47,659 nucleotides of DNA from Brachionus koreanus (Eukaryota > Rotifera > Eurotatoria > Ploima > Brachionidae): contig PJRA01000016.1 of assembly GCA_016987375.1 (NCBI GenBank), forward strand, positions 1,300,397 through 1,348,055. Direction: 5' to 3'. Shown piece by piece: positions 1 through 13,288 of this stretch. A program made the position numbers and the translations under genes. The notes below the pieces were generated by a model. It saw only the letters and a list, made by a program, of their open reading frames with translations. It was not told where the DNA came from and did no database searches. Positions within the stretch are counted from its first letter, which is position 1, and each line of letters begins with the position of its first letter.

Positions 1-165
1 ATACCAAAAAAGGCCCTTCAATGGACACCACAAGGGCGACTTAAGGTAGGAAGACCAGCAGTAACATGGAGGTCAACAATCATTAAAGAGCTCAACGAAA
101 TGCGAATGACATGGGGAGAAGCAAGGGTGAAGGCGAAAGATCGACTTGAAAATTTTAAATCTTGA
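1..165 (+). mobile_element. RTE-like LINE ORF2, C-terminal tail
   Basis: Frame 1 is open from the window edge to the tga at 163-165. It reads like the extreme C-terminus of RTE-type non-LTR retrotransposon ORF2: the stretch GRLKVGRPAVTWR is followed by KELNEMRMTWGEARVKAKDR, matching the family pattern of a basic GRP-x-x-TW-R segment and a short helix ending in a tryptophan-containing motif. The reverse transcriptase itself would lie to the left of the window. No stop interrupts the 54 visible codons, so the insertion may be young or simply too short to show decay. The family name comes from the remembered pattern, not a search. Confidence 0.75.
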
Positions 166-409
166 TCAATCTTAAACCCGAAAAGATTTATTTCTTTAAC
201 AACTTTTAAATAATTACCACATAAATTGACCATTGCAGGATTTTTACTTGTTCTAAGTTTAAAAAAAATAAATAAAAATTTTCTTATTTTTAAGTTAAAT
301 TAGATTACTAAAAGCCAAATTAAAATGCTTCGCATAATTTTTTTTTTCTCAAATAAATATTTTAATAAATATGTTTATTTAATTTAAAAAGTAAAGATTT
401 AATTTCAAA

Positions 410-2320
410 ATGGGTAAGAATAAGGACAAAAAAAAGAAGGGTCTTGGAATGGAAAAAACCTTGGCCAAAACGGAAAAAAAAGCTCAAAAAAACATCAAAA
501 AAGAGCTTAAAGAAATAGGGGAGGTAAATTTTAATATCGATAAAAATATCGGATAACTTTGGGCTAAAATTAAGGAAGATATTGAAAAAATAATAGAAAA
601 TTTTGCCAAAAAAGAAGCTGAATTAAATCAGGTAAAAGAAATTCAACTGCCTGAAGGTCAATTTCCGAGCCGACGGTATTTCATATTTTATTCTATAATT
701 TTCTTCTATTAAATATTTATTTTCTATTTAGTGGCGGTGCTACTTTCAATTTATCACCCGAAAGAGAAGAGTTAATACTTTTCGGAGGTGACTATTTTGA
801 TGGTGCCAAAGTTTTTATGTACAATGATCTATTCATCTATAGCATTAAAAAGAACCAATGGACACAAATAAAAGCGCCTAATGCACCACCACCTCGAATA
901 TTTCATCAATCAGTATACGTGTCCAGAAATGCGGGTGAACTTTGGGTATTTGGTGGCGAGTTCTCTTCTCCATCTCAGTCCCAATTCTACCACTATAATG
1001 ATCTGTGGATGTTCAGTTTTCAAACCAAAACATGGACTAAAATAGTGTAAATAACTATCAGAAATAAAGTTCATTTGGTAAAAATTTAAAAAATTTTCTT
1101 CTAGATGTCCGAATAATCCGTCGCCGCGTTCTGGTCATAGAATGGTTGTTTTCAAAAAACATATAATTCTTTTTGGCGGCTATTATGACAACTTGAGAAA
1201 CTGCAAATTTTACAATGACACTTATCTTTTTAATTTGGAGAATAATCAATGGGAAGATGTCAAATTCACAGCTAGCAATGATCCACCGTCACCTAGGTCT
1301 GCTTGTCAAATGAGTGTTTGTGCAAAAAACAACTCAGTAGTTCTTTATGGTGGTTTTAGTAAAGAAAAGCTTAAGAAAGACCGCGAAAAAGGCATAGTTC
1401 ATTCGGATATGTATGTGTTGACATGTGATTTAAAAAAAACTGACAAAGGTGAATGGTGTTGGAAAAGAGCTAAGCAAAATGGAGCTAAACCATCGGAAAG
1501 AATAGGTTTTTCCATGATACCACTTAATGATGATACAGCGTTGCTTTTTGGTGGTGTTTTTGATCAAGATGATTTGGACGTTGATGAAGAAGAGGAATCA
1601 AATTCAAGTTTTTACAATGATTTGTACAAACTAGACCTTTGTTCATTCAAATGGACAAATTTGAGTTTGAGAGGAAAGAGAGAAATAAAATCGAAAAAAT
1701 CTCAGAAAGTCGAGACTGAAGCCAGCATGGAAATGGATGAGAAAGACGAGAATTCTGAAGATGAAGACTCTGATGTCAACATGGAAGATCTTAGTCTTAA
1801 AAAAGACGATGTATTTACTCTAACATATGAAAATAGACCTAAGAAAATTGATGATGTAGAAGTAGTTGTTAAAGAAGAGAAGAAAATTTTTATGCCGCAT
1901 CCTAGACGCAGCGCATATTTACAATTTTTTAAGGCAAATCTTTATCTCTATGGAGGAAAATTTGAAGATGCAAATGACAAAGAGTTTACTTTTAATGATA
2001 TGTATTGTTTGAATATGAAAAAAATGGATGAATGGAAGACTCTGTACGAAGATAAAGATATAAATGATGAGCTTAGGAAACAAGTTGACGATTCTGGTGA
2101 TGAAGAAGATGGTGACGAGGAAGAGTCTGATGATGATGAAGAGCTGGAAATCGATGCACCGATTGTTGAAGATGATGAAACTCTGAATGATTATTTTGAC
2201 CGAACTGAGGACGTTTGGATTACCGAGGCTCAAAAAGAATTTCCAAATGAAAAATCGAAAAAAATATTGAAAAAAATGGCCTTGGAATTATGCAAAATGT
2301 TTTGGGATAATTGCAAATAA
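410..2320 (+). CDS. KLHDC4: Kelch domain-containing protein 4 (KLHDC4), complete
   Basis: Exons 410-523, 575-675, 732-1046 and 1105-2320 join in frame to give about 581 residues. The N-terminus is a lysine-rich MGKNKDKKKKG stretch, typical of KLHDC4. Kelch repeats follow, with the signatures ELILFGGDYF, ELWVFGGEF, HIILFGGYYD, SVVLYGGFS, TALLFGGVFD and ANLYLYGGKFE. Each is followed by a YNDLY-type turn and a W, as in a six-bladed kelch propeller. The tail is highly acidic (Asp/Glu runs about residues 490-530), also usual for the family. Order and spacing match the human protein as I remember it. Cellular role is poorly defined in the family; a protein-interaction scaffold is the safest reading. 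Introns are 51-58 nt with GT-AG ends. The acceptor of intron 1 is the least certain boundary. Confidence 0.93.
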
Positions 2321-2355
2321 TTTTGACCATTAACAAAATAAAATATTAAAAAAAT

Positions 2356-2860
2356 TTATTTGTTCTTTTGTATCAAGCTAAAGCTCCTTCAGATTAAAAA
2401 AAATATTTTAAAAATATGAAAATTATAGGATACATTACATGTATTAAATTATCTGATGGCTCAGGAAAAATAGAAGAAATAGTAAGGTAGCAATTACACA
2501 ATGGAGTAGGATATTCAATATATTTTGATTCTTCCACTTCAAACATGCTCTGAAATATCTCTGCTAAATAAAAATAATATCTCTCACTAGACTTAAAAAG
2601 TCGAGAGAGCTGAATTTTGAATTACCTTTAACTTTTTAATGTTGGTTTCTGAAAATGAGTTTAAACAAGGAAAAGAATAATCTAATATTGATCCTATCAA
2701 GGATCTTGACAGATTTCCGAAAGTTTTTTGTTGGTTTCAGCTATTTTATTATATTAAGTCTTGAATTAAAGAGTTTTTTTAAATCATCTATCATTGGACT
2801 GAAGGTAGTTTTGAGTCTAAACACTTAAATTTTTCTTAAAAATTTTATGCTTTTTGCTTT
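2356..2860 (-). mobile_element. Decayed non-LTR retrotransposon (LINE), 3' end
   Basis: On the minus strand, frame-shifted pieces read as the thumb region of a CR1/Jockey-like reverse transcriptase: TFSPMIDDLKKLFNSRLN, then KTFGNLSRSLIGSILDYS, then ETNIKKLKVIQNSALSTF, then a stop. The sequence continues through a 3' UTR that ends near 2362 in a signature tail (GAAGGAGCTTTAGCTTGATA, reading minus). The same coding segment and tail recur at 35712-36330, and the tail alone recurs at about 43379 and 43480. Stops and frame changes show it is dead. Confidence 0.75.
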
Positions 2861-3602
2861 TATAAAGAAAAAATAAAATGAAGTTTTAATTTTTAGTAAT
2901 AGAATGCAGAGTTAATGCACAAATTAATTTTGCATGATAGAAACTTTGAATCAAACTTTGATACAATTTACAGAGCGAATTTAAGACTTCTAGAAAAGCT
3001 GTTTAAATATAAAATTTTTCTTTTTGTTTGTGTATTATTCTAAAATTCACAGGCGTTAAGGAGTTTTCATGATACGACATTCTAATTTACTTCTTTGTGG
3101 CAAAACGGAGCTGAAGCAGCCATATCCATTGATTGAGTCCAATTTCGCCTAGAAGTCTTCCGTGGAATTGGATGCAAAAAAGATAGAAAAAATCACAAGA
3201 AAAATTTATATTAGTTTATTACTAATTTGAAAATAAAGTATAAAATTATTAAACAAATAAAAATAAAACTATTATTATTCAAAATTGTATTTAAAATAAA
3301 ATATTATCAAAATTGAATTTTTAATTTTTCTTAAAAAAAAAATATACAAAAATAGTATTTCTTTGTTTTTGTGTTTGTCAAATAAAATTTCAATCAATTT
3401 CTTTATACAATTTAAAAAAAAAAAAATATATATATATATAAAAATTATGATAAAACTCAATGTTCAAAGGAGATTTTTTCAATTTTTAACATAGCTCTAG
3501 CCATATTTTTTACATTTAAAATTTTTTTTTACTTCTTTTAAAAATTTTTTTAAATTGATTAAAAATTTCACCGTCAAACATAAATTTTGAAGGCTTTCCT
3601 AA
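2861..3602. other. Intergenic, no gene recognised
   Basis: AT-rich DNA between the LINE relic and the 3' end of SPIRE. It holds a short (TA)n run at about 3427-3440. The stretch 3055-3175 is less AT-rich and gives a short open minus-strand reading (HGRLLGEIGLNQW) that I could not assign. Nothing else is supported. Confidence 0.5.
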
Positions 3603-6600
3603 TCATCGCTGACCAACTGGCTGCAAGTCAAGAGTTAAACTCTTACGCAAATTTTTCATACCAGTCTCAATTGATCCACTATTATGCTGAAACGAGTCTA
3701 GATCGGTAAAATTTTCATTAGCACTAGTTGATTGCACTATAATTGTTGACAATTCAGAGTTTTTTTCGCATAGACTAGAATCAATCAGACCAAGTTTTTT
3801 GTTATTGGATAAAGTTGGCGTAGACGAGTGATGCGATGCCATGTACTTGTTGGGCATAGGTGAAGACTCAGTGATAACCACATTCATTTCAGCAATGTTG
3901 TCCATACCAATCGATGAGGAGGATGAAACCGCCGGTGAGAGGTCCGAATGAAAATTTTTCTTGTTTGCCAAGTGAACTGTTTTTAGCAGGTCCATTTGAT
4001 TTGCTTTTTTTCTGGCAAACACTGGGCTGTCTTTGGCCTCAGCAAGATCATTTTCGTTCACAGAGACAATGAAACCGCCCATCAGCTGATAGCAATCCGT
4101 GCATATGTCTATAGTTTGATTTGCCTGATAGCTTAGTACACTAGTTGAGTCAGTAAAGCTGTCTTGATTGTACTCCATGCTGTCGTCATTGTTTGTAGAA
4201 ATTATCTCGTAGTCGTCGTTGTCTGAGCTGTTGCTGGCTGAGTCGTTTTTAGACTGGGAATTGGAAGAAAGCTTGGCGAGCGGAACTCTGACCAAAAGAC
4301 CATTTCTTAGCTGTGCCTAGACAAAAAAATTAAGCTTTAATCAATCGGCAAAATAAAGCTAGTTACATTTTGAAGACATTTTTTGCATATCTTTTGTTGG
4401 CAAATTCGGCATTTGGTACCCCAGTTGAACAAATGAAAGCGAGTTTTTCTACATGAAAAACAAACTTTGCCTCTGGATACATCGTAGTAGATTTTGTTGT
4501 CAAATAGCAGGTAGTCAAGATCAGCTTTTGTCAAAACTTGACGAATGTGACACAGCTCTTCAAATGTAAGTCGGACACACTCTTTATTTTTGTTACTAGT
4601 CAATTTCTAAGAAAACAATCAAGTCAATGTTATTTATTTTTAATAAAAAAAAAGATTAAATTGAGAAGCTTGACATATGTAAAATAGATTCATTGAAAAA
4701 AAAAAATATTTTTTTATTTAGCATCAAATATAAAATGAACTGAGAATTTATTTTAAAAATTTTTCGTTAATTGTTTCTTGGAGTCATGGTTTTAGAAATT
4801 TTTTCTAATATTAGTGCAAATTAATAGTTTAACGAATAAGATATATAAATTAATTTTTTTGAAAAAAATATTATTTAAATTTTTTTTATTCTAGTAAATT
4901 TTAATTTATCAATCTGCATTGTTGTTTGATTTGTATTTTAATTTCACTTAAGCTGCTGTTTTATATGTTTAGGTCAAGACTCGGAAAAGGAATATCTTTG
5001 ACCTCAAACAAATTTCAAACAATGATTTTTCTCTTAGTAATCTAGTTTATCATAATGTTTTTTAGATTTTTTAAAATTGAAATAAATTTTCTTTTTATTA
5101 GCAATTTTTTTTTCAATTTTTTTTATTTTTTAATAGATAAATATTTAATTGACACATTTAGAAGAAGCGAGGTAGGGTCAGGTTTTTAAAAGATTACACT
5201 AATGATATTTTTGCCAAAAATAAAAAAAATAATTCTAAGAATGTTTGTTTTCGTAACATAATTACTGGATCAATGACCTAAGAAAAACAAGAAAAAATCC
5301 TACAAGTCTTAACGAAGGCTTTCTAAGTAAAATATGAAGAAAAAAAATTTATATATTTTAATTTACCAAATTGCAATTAAACTTGTTTTTAACAATCGAA
5401 TTGAAAAATTATTTCTAATTGTTTTTTTAATTCAATTAGATACATTTATGAGTGAGTTACACAATTATGAAAACACTCTATTTTAATCTTTAAATTTAGA
5501 TGAAAAGACAAAACTTTACGTTTTTTAATTTTTTCATTAAATCACCCTCGCGGTGTAAAATACGATCTAAAATATTTAATTCAAATAAAGCATGAATTTA
5601 TTTGACAAATCTGTCCAACATTAAAAAAAATTCATTTTAAAGTATTTTCAAAGTCATTGAATTGACTTCTAAAAAATATCAAAAAAGTCTTTTGATTTAA
5701 ATTTTATATTTCTTTAAATTCATTTTGTTAAATATTTTTTTATATTCTAAGTCATTCAAATTTATGCCAAATTTCAGAGTTGTTCAAAAGTCAAAGTGAA
5801 ATTTTTGAAATTTTTTTTTCGAAAAGAAAAATTTTGAAAATAATTTTTTTTTGACTTTTGCACAAGTCTGCTAGTAAGTTGTATCTAATAATCATAAATT
5901 TTACTACTTTTATAATTATTTTTTAAAAATATAGTTTGGGTTATAAACCCTGGCAGTTTGGAATGGAACTTAGTCCTTCTTTTCAGCCAACTGTATTAAG
6001 TTCATAAAATTTTAAAGTTGAAAAAATTAAAATGAATGCTAATAAAAAAAGAGTTTCTATAGTTTTTTTTCTAAAGCCAATGAATTAGTCATTACAAAAT
6101 TTGACTTGAAATGTTAATTTTATTTTTTATTTTTTGAAATTTAACTTAATTATTAAAAAAAAAAGTTTATTAACTCATAAATGCGAGCAAATATATGACT
6201 GAATAAATAAACCTTTTTGTTGATTTATTGACTCATTAATAAAACTTTAAATAATTTAAAATAGCTTAAAAAAATTAACTTTAATATTCCCTTTAGGCTT
6301 TTATATGTTCATTTATTTAGATGTAATGTTTTTTTTACGATTTTTTTCCCTACAAAGCTCTATTATTTTTTGAGTTAGAGTGACAAATAAATAATGACAC
6401 ATGATAATTAATCACTAGATGACAAATGCAAAATAATTGTAAAATTTAGAATAATCGAAACCAAATCAAATCACATGTGTTGATGAATGTCTATTTTTCT
6501 GGTCAAATATGACATTAAAAAGCTATGAGAACACAAAATTCGCCTACATACTATTTTTTTTCGGCTCTCAATTAATTTTATAGATAAACAATTTTCTCTC

Positions 6601-8726
6601 GAGAGCATTTAAAATATCTATTTTAAAACAAATAGTTCGAAATCAATGAAACAGAAAAAAAATCTCCTAATTAAATTGTCTATTTTATCTAAATTAATTA
6701 ACATATAATTATTTTGGCTATTTGCACTGTATAATTTTTTTAATACAAAAATGAATTAATAAATTAATCAACAAAAAAATATTTTTGAAAAAATTTTAAA
6801 AATCAAATGGCTTTCTTGCCCAAAATCAAGCATTTAACAACACTCAAAACAAAACACAAAAAAAAGAAAAAAAAAAAACAAGAAACTTAGTCTTACTTTA
6901 ATCAAGTCATGGCTACTGACATAACCAAAGTCGCAGTAGCCCGGACCGCTCTTATAATAAACCGGATTGGTCAATCTACTTTTGGCTAATTGCCATTTAT
7001 CACTTACTTTTGAATGCTTGAAGCTATATGAATCATTTTCATGTTTATGCACAGATTCGCTCTTTGCTTTATCGGATCTATTGAATAAATTGAAAGCAGA
7101 TAAGCTCGAAGTAAGCCGATTTAGGTCGGAAAAGTTCATTGTGTGCCTTCGATTGATTTTTGTGTCCGGCTTTAGATCTTCACTGATTAAATTTTTCCAC
7201 TCATCGTCGGCTGGATTGCGCCACGGTGTCAAAGGAGAGCGTAGTGAGTCTGGCGCCTTGATCCGCTTCTTGCTCTTTGTCTGCATATTTTCAATTAAAC
7301 TATTCATTATTTTTTTTTCCATATCTTCTTGTTCTTCTTGCAAAATTGGCAGATTATTAAGCTCATCATCATCAATATCACTTACATCCTAAAAAAAAAT
7401 AAATTTAAAAAATTTTTTTATTTTTTTTTTTAATTTTACAGTATCACTAGAATTTAAATTATTCAATAATTTTTTATCAGCTTTGACAATGCGTCGTTTG
7501 GACTCATTTTTGCTGTCATTTTTGGACTCGTTCACTTCATCTAGTTTGACACATTGTACTTGGGTTTTGCGCAATGGTGTCGAATAGTTTCGTATTGAAT
7601 CCATGAGTTGTTCGTGTAAATTTGGCTGTGGTTTGTATGTGAACGATTTGGAAGTGTTTAGTTTTCTCAATGAGGATTTTCTGAGCGGTGGCCGTGAGCG
7701 AATGAATTCAAGTATGATGTCGCGCGCGCTCTTTTTTATTTCGGGCGCAAGCGACGAGTCAAGCGATACTTTTTTCAAATGGTATTGCTTGGCGCGTATT
7801 TGATCGAGCAGTATTTCGAATGGCGTTAGCTCGTATTCAATGTGACGACGATTTTCCGGCAATCCGATTACTTTTCTTAGTTTGACACCGTGCCTTAGCT
7901 CGTTTATGACCTGCATCCAAATTTTAGCCCAGTCGGTCTTGTCCAGTATTTCGAAACAGTACTTGGTCGTGTCTTTGCCATCGTCCTTAATAGTTTGCTT
8001 GCTGTCTTCGATCTTGGCCAAAAACGCCTTGAGCTCGTACGCCTGGGCGTACAGTCCGCGACACACTGCTTTGTAGTGATATTCAGGCTCGTTGACGTTT
8101 TGTTGACAGATTTCGATGGCCTTGTCCAGAGTAGGCGTGTTCTCCTCGTCGTCATGGTCGTAGCCCTCGTCGTCCGGCTCTTCGCAAAACTCTTTGCAGT
8201 GACCAGATATGAATATGAGCAAGTTGCTAAGCGACGAGTGCAAATCGGGCTCGCTAGACTGATTATTTCCGTAGTCCAGAGCGTCGAATATCAAATAAGC
8301 TATGGAGGTAAGCACCTTGGACTCGATTGTGTCCCGGCCAAAATCCTGGAATGCATCGACACAATTTTTGACCGGAAAATTGAAAGAAATTGAGCCGTCT
8401 TTGGCAAAATTAAGCAAATAAATGTCGATTTTGTCCAAGTTGTGTCCAATTTGTGCCATATTGGAGTCCATGAGCGTTCTAAATCCGACTAGGACCTGGT
8501 ACAGCACTGCCCAGGCCTGCTCTTCGCTTATGGCTGTGTTGAACAACTGCAGTATTTCATAAAAATTTAAAAGCTCATTTGAATTTTGTATTTTCATTTG
8601 AATTAGAGACATTTTTGTGCTTGGAATTTTTTTGCTCGATTGCTCCTCTTCGGCATCTTCTTCGTCATCGGCCACATTTTCGATCAACTCGCCTGCTGCT
8701 GGCGCATTTTCATCTATACTGTTCAT
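3603..8726 (-). CDS. SPIRE: Spire actin nucleation factor (KIND, 4xWH2, Spir-box zinc finger)
   Basis: Exons (minus) 8726-7440, 7388-6897, 4606-4367 and 4316-3603 join in phase 0 to give about 910 residues. Residues ~50-230 form the KIND domain that binds formins. Four WH2 actin-binding motifs follow at ~271, ~303, ~335 and ~370, each of the form L-x(4)-I/L ... L-R/K-K (for example INELRHGVKLRKV, LLDQIRAKQYHLKKV, ILEFIRSRPPLRKSS). Exon 3 carries the Spir-box (RLTFEELCHIRQVL) and the start of a FYVE-like zinc finger with CFSC, CRIC and CKKC pairs, the membrane-targeting part of Spire. The start is the ATG at 8726; a longer reading would need a TTG codon. A pyrimidine-rich AG ends 7 nt before the ATG, so a 5' UTR intron or trans-splice site is possible. 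Spire nucleates unbranched actin filaments for vesicle transport and oogenesis in animals. Confidence 0.93.
4607..6895 (-). other. Large SPIRE intron 2 (2.29 kb)
   Basis: GT-AG intron, about 40 times longer than its neighbours. No open frame of interest is seen on either strand. It contains an imperfect inverted repeat at about 5778-5868 (CAAAAGTCAAA against TTTGACTTTTG around an AT-rich middle) and long poly-A/T runs. It may hold regulatory DNA or unrecognised repeats. Confidence 0.6.
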
Positions 8727-11700
8727 TGTTTCTCTAAACAAAAAATTAAAATAAAATTTTCAAAATTAAACTTTTATTTTTGAAATTTTTTTTTTTTTAT
8801 TCGAACATAAATAATAATAGTGTATAACATTAGAGAAATTATAGAAAATCAATATTTTATTTTTTTATTATAATGTGAGCCTAGAAGAGATAAGAATGCC
8901 AAAGTGGTTAATTGGGCCAACCCAAATAACTACTCAATTGAAACAACTAGTTTGACGACCAGCTTTAATGAATAGATAGGAAATAATAGACACAAATGTG
9001 GATGAGTAGTGGCGAGATGACTCATTAGTAATCTTTTTTCAAATATCAATTATTTGATAAATCATCGTCGACCAACTCGATTATCTAGATTAGCGTTCTC
9101 TTTTGTTTTGGCCACAAAATGTCAAAATTGACGGCCCTCTTAAAGTCTAAAAATCTATCACATTCTAAAAATTAAACGCTGCAATGATTTCAAATGAGAA
9201 AAAAAGGTGATATTTTAATAATGAATTCACAACAACAACAAAAATGCTAATATACAGATAGGACGAGTTCAAACTCTGAAGACATTCGGCATCAAATTTG
9301 AATAATTTATTTGCCAACTTGGAATCGTGCTCTATTGCGCAATAGACTAAATTAGAAAATTTTTTTTACTGATTTTTTATTTTAAATTTTTGTCAATCAA
9401 AAACCAATTTTAAATTTTTCTTAAATTTTAAAAATTATCTCAGTTTCAAATATCTTAGCTGGCCTCGTAAACAAATATTTGAAAATTATGCCTTTTCTTT
9501 TTTCTTATTTAAATTTAAATTTTATATTCGTAATTTAATACAGAAAAAAGAGAGCAAGATGGAACATTAAAATCTTAGGTTAGAGAAAAAAAAAATTTTT
9601 TTTTTTTCATTTCTAATTTTTGATACAGTTTGTAATTTTTGTTTTAAATAAAAAAAAAAAGCTTAATTTACCTCATTGAATTTTAGTTTACTAAAAAAAA
9701 TCAAAGTTTGTACGAAATAAATAAAATTAAATTTGCCATTATTGCTGCTGATAAAAGATTAAAAAATATTTTTGTGTCCGACCTCTTTTTTTTTGTTCAA
9801 AATTTTAAAAATTCTTTGAATTAATGATAATATAAATCTATGTCAAAATAAAGTGGAAAAATTTCTGTATCTATGCATAGAATAGGTTGTTGTTTTAAAA
9901 TAAATTAATTTGATGAAAATTTAAATTTTTTAAAAAGAAAAATCTTAAGAGAATGAAACAAAATTAGGACAAGTATTTCCGACATGTTCATTATAAATTG
10001 CAACACCATTCGTTTGTTAAAAAGTGACGCGAAAAAAAAATACATTTAAATGTTTAATGTTTGTAAAGTTTGTTTAAATTGGTTTGACCTGTTCTCTAGA
10101 TGACACTTGATGCGAATGACTGCAGGTAAAAATTCTAGCCTAGAAAGAAGAAAATAATTGTAACTCGTTAAATGGGCTCGTAATCTGAAAACAAATAGGC
10201 GGTTGCGCAACAAGCTTCTTTCTTTAAATCTAACTTAAACAATTGTGAGCCTTTAAAATCTAAAGTAAAATCCTCTTGACTTTACTCTAGCTGGAAATTT
10301 TTCAAATGTCAAACGAATATGAATTAATTGAAAATTTAGCCGCGGTCAAAACATATCAATTTATACATTTGTACAATCTAAATTTAAGTCTAAAAGAGAA
10401 AGAATTAAGAGATTTATGCAAATTAAAAAAAGTATATGGGAAAAAAAGTTTAATAGATTAACTTGATTTATCTATTTATCCAATTTTGATATTTGGCATA
10501 TACACATATTTTCAACATGATGATAGTCCATTCATCTAGTGAAATATAAAATGACTTTTTTGTTTGTGGCTATTTTTATGTCAAATACGCCTAGTATTTG
10601 TATTTTCTCATATTTTAATTAAATTTTTAATCTTCTACGATTTTAATTTAAATAAATATATGTATAAATATTCATTCTAATATTCATTCTAGTTCACAAA
10701 TCTAATTGCATTATGAAATGGTCAAACATCCTCACAATCGGAAATTTGAGACGGCTTTCAACAAAGCCTTGATTTGCAAATTTTCTCACTCATGCACAAA
10801 ATTAAAAAAAAAATTTTTTAGCTTTTTTTTTTCATAAAGAACATTAACATAGAAAATTTTTAGATATTTATCAAAATGTAGCGATTTATTTAATTTTTTA
10901 ATATTGGCTTTAATTGAATCACTACATTGACAAATTTGCTTTGTATACACACAAACAAAAGTCGTATAGCTGCGCGACTTATTGCTCAGGATTCTGCGTC
11001 TGAGTTCACGATTGTAAAACATTAAAATTTTCAATTAGCTTGTCCGATTTGATAGTGACGCAAATGTGACGTCAGTGCGTGTGCAGCTTTAGAGCCAACT
11101 AAATAAAAATGAAAATATTATCTTTTATTTCGTTAAGTCACCTTAAATCGAGCACGCTTGCCTAAATTTGATCGCTCGACTAGAAAAATATTTGCTTTAA
11201 AACTGTTAATATTTTGCTAATCAGATGCCAGAGAGATAAAACAGGCATATTTAAGTCGTTTATCTAATGAGAAAAAAACACCTGAGATGGTATTTTTTTC
11301 GATGGGCGTTTTAAATTTTTTAAAATAATTATTTTTCATAGAAAATAAAATTTTAGTGCGGATAATTAAAAATTAAAGGGATAAATAGACACACAATTTA
11401 CGTCCTAGAGTAAAATAATTTAAAAAAAAAGACTAACTCAGAGAGATACAAGATTTTGAAATGAAAACGCCTAGTTACTCAAAAAAAAATTAAATATTTA
11501 CAAATAAAAAAGAAATAAGCTAGAAAAAAGCAATTTAATGCAAATCAAATTTGTCTTATTACGCCATGCAGAGTAGAACTAATGGCTCGGGGGTCTTAGC
11601 TTGACTAGCTTTTGCAATCTATTGCCATTTTATTAATACACATATTGTCATTTAATAGATTAGTTTTTAATAATACTAATCTAATTTTAAAATAACTTTA

Positions 11701-13288
11701 ATTTTTAATTAAATTTTTTTATTGTATTTTAATTATTTAGCAAATAATTGGAGTGTTTAGTGAGAGTCTACTTGATTGATAAAACAAACTACTTGATATT
11801 ATTAGACTAAAAATATAGCTGATAAGACCGCTGTTAAATCGGCTTACACTAGACTGTTTGATAAGTCTTTGATTGCCGTACATTTTGCTCTAAAATTGAT
11901 AGGAAAAAAAACTCTTCTTTCTATATATTTATAAATTAGTAGTTGCTACTTTAAAAATAAATTTGGCCAAAAAGAAATTTTTTTAATTTCTCTCAAATTT
12001 TAACAAGCAAAATATTTTTGGCCAAATCTTTGAATTAAAATTTGATTGACACACAAATATATTATTTTTCAACTTGAGTATCTCATAGACAAGTTTTATC
12101 TAATCACTAGTGAGCAAAAAAAAAAATAATTTTTTTTTGACTAATTTTGGCCAAGGTCTTAATTTCAAATCTAAATTTAAAATTTTCTGAAAGTAGGAGT
12201 TACTATCGATTTTGGCTTTATTTCATCTTGTTCTAATTACTAAACAGCTAATTGAGTGTGCGGGCTCTAACTCAAAAGTCGGCTCCATCTAATGTTCAAA
12301 TTAACATCTAAGTCTCTGATGACAAGTATTAATTAGTCGCATAAATAAACATTTCGTGATCAACGAATACTTTTTTTTTTGTTATTTATTTTTCTCAATT
12401 TTACTCATCTGATAAAATAGTTTGTTTCTAGAAATTAATGGAACATAATTTAAACAAAAAAAGTTAAGTTCTTTTTAATGAGATTATCACAAATGAAAAA
12501 TATCAAAATTGTTAACTTTATTAGAGACATGACTTGAATTGAAACGAAAACAAAACTTGTTCTATCATCATCATCATAAGAAGAATAAAAATAACTCTTT
12601 GTTTACTCCGGGCACAAAAATTCAAAAAAACAAAGCCATCTTTTCTATATAAAAAATAGTCTTTCTTAATATCATGCAATTAGTTAGAGGGGTTCGTTTA
12701 TCCGTTGATATTTCTTATGGAATAGGATCAAATTTTTTCTATTTAACTTTTTTTTATCTTTACTAATTTTTATTTTGTTAATGAATAAAATGAATATGAT
12801 ATTAAGCTCAATTTTTTTTGTAATCAAATGACATAAACACTTTTTTATTACTTGATGCTTAATCGATTTTTTTTGTCAGAAAAAAATCATAAAAGCTTTA
12901 TTTGAAAAACAAATAAATTATTTTTTTTTTTTGATTTATCTAAAAACACTAAATTAAAAGATAAGTGTGATCTTTTATGAATAGGAAAAAAGTGCAATTC
13001 TTTATGGTAAAAGAGATTAAATTATAAATATTTAATCAAATTAATTCTTGACGCATTTGATTAGAAAAAAAAATTAGTTCCTAATTGTGTTAAAAAAAAC
13101 GCTTTTTTTTTTTTTCAAAAAATTTATTTAAAATTAAAATTTAATCAAAACTAAATGTTTTCGAACATTTTTAATATAACTAAAAAAAATCAATTACTCT
13201 CCAGATTTAAAACAACATCCATCTCAGGCAAACAACTTTTATTGAACAAATAAAGTAATTTAGTAACAAGTTGGCGTTTAGTCAATAC
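8727..13288. other. 4.5-kb gene-free region upstream of SPIRE
   Basis: No exon chain or conserved protein could be read here. Short open frames, such as one at 10786-11034 on the minus strand, have no recognisable content. Regulatory-looking words are present: a perfect CRE palindrome TGACGTCA at 11067-11074, and two TGATAAG GATA-type words at 11820 and 11859. GGCTTTCAACAAAGCC at about 10751 could fold into a small stem. In AT-rich DNA single words carry little weight. The region lies 5' of SPIRE and 3' of the C20orf96-like gene. Confidence 0.45.
11067..11074. promoter_or_regulatory. CRE-like palindrome TGACGTCA
   Basis: Perfect 8-bp CREB/ATF consensus inside a locally GC-richer patch (11041-11095). 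It sits 2.3 kb upstream of the SPIRE start. The sequence match is certain; a regulatory role is inference. Confidence 0.3.

Noticed and set aside
3427..3440. (TA)n run
   Set aside because: Simple microsatellite, no further meaning inferred.
7904..8155. Second minus-strand frame inside SPIRE exon 1
   Set aside because: Out-of-frame reading of the KIND/WH2 coding region.
6967..8393. Plus-strand open frames opposite SPIRE exons
   Set aside because: Shadows of the strongly supported minus-strand SPIRE coding sequence.
9255..9285. tRNA-like T-loop word (GAGTTCAAACTC)
   Set aside because: No acceptor, D or anticodon stems could be built around it; no tRNA or rRNA genes were seen in the window.
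10786..11034. 82-codon minus-strand open frame
   Set aside because: Low-complexity ends, no domain, no splice partners and no start context; likely chance in AT-rich DNA.
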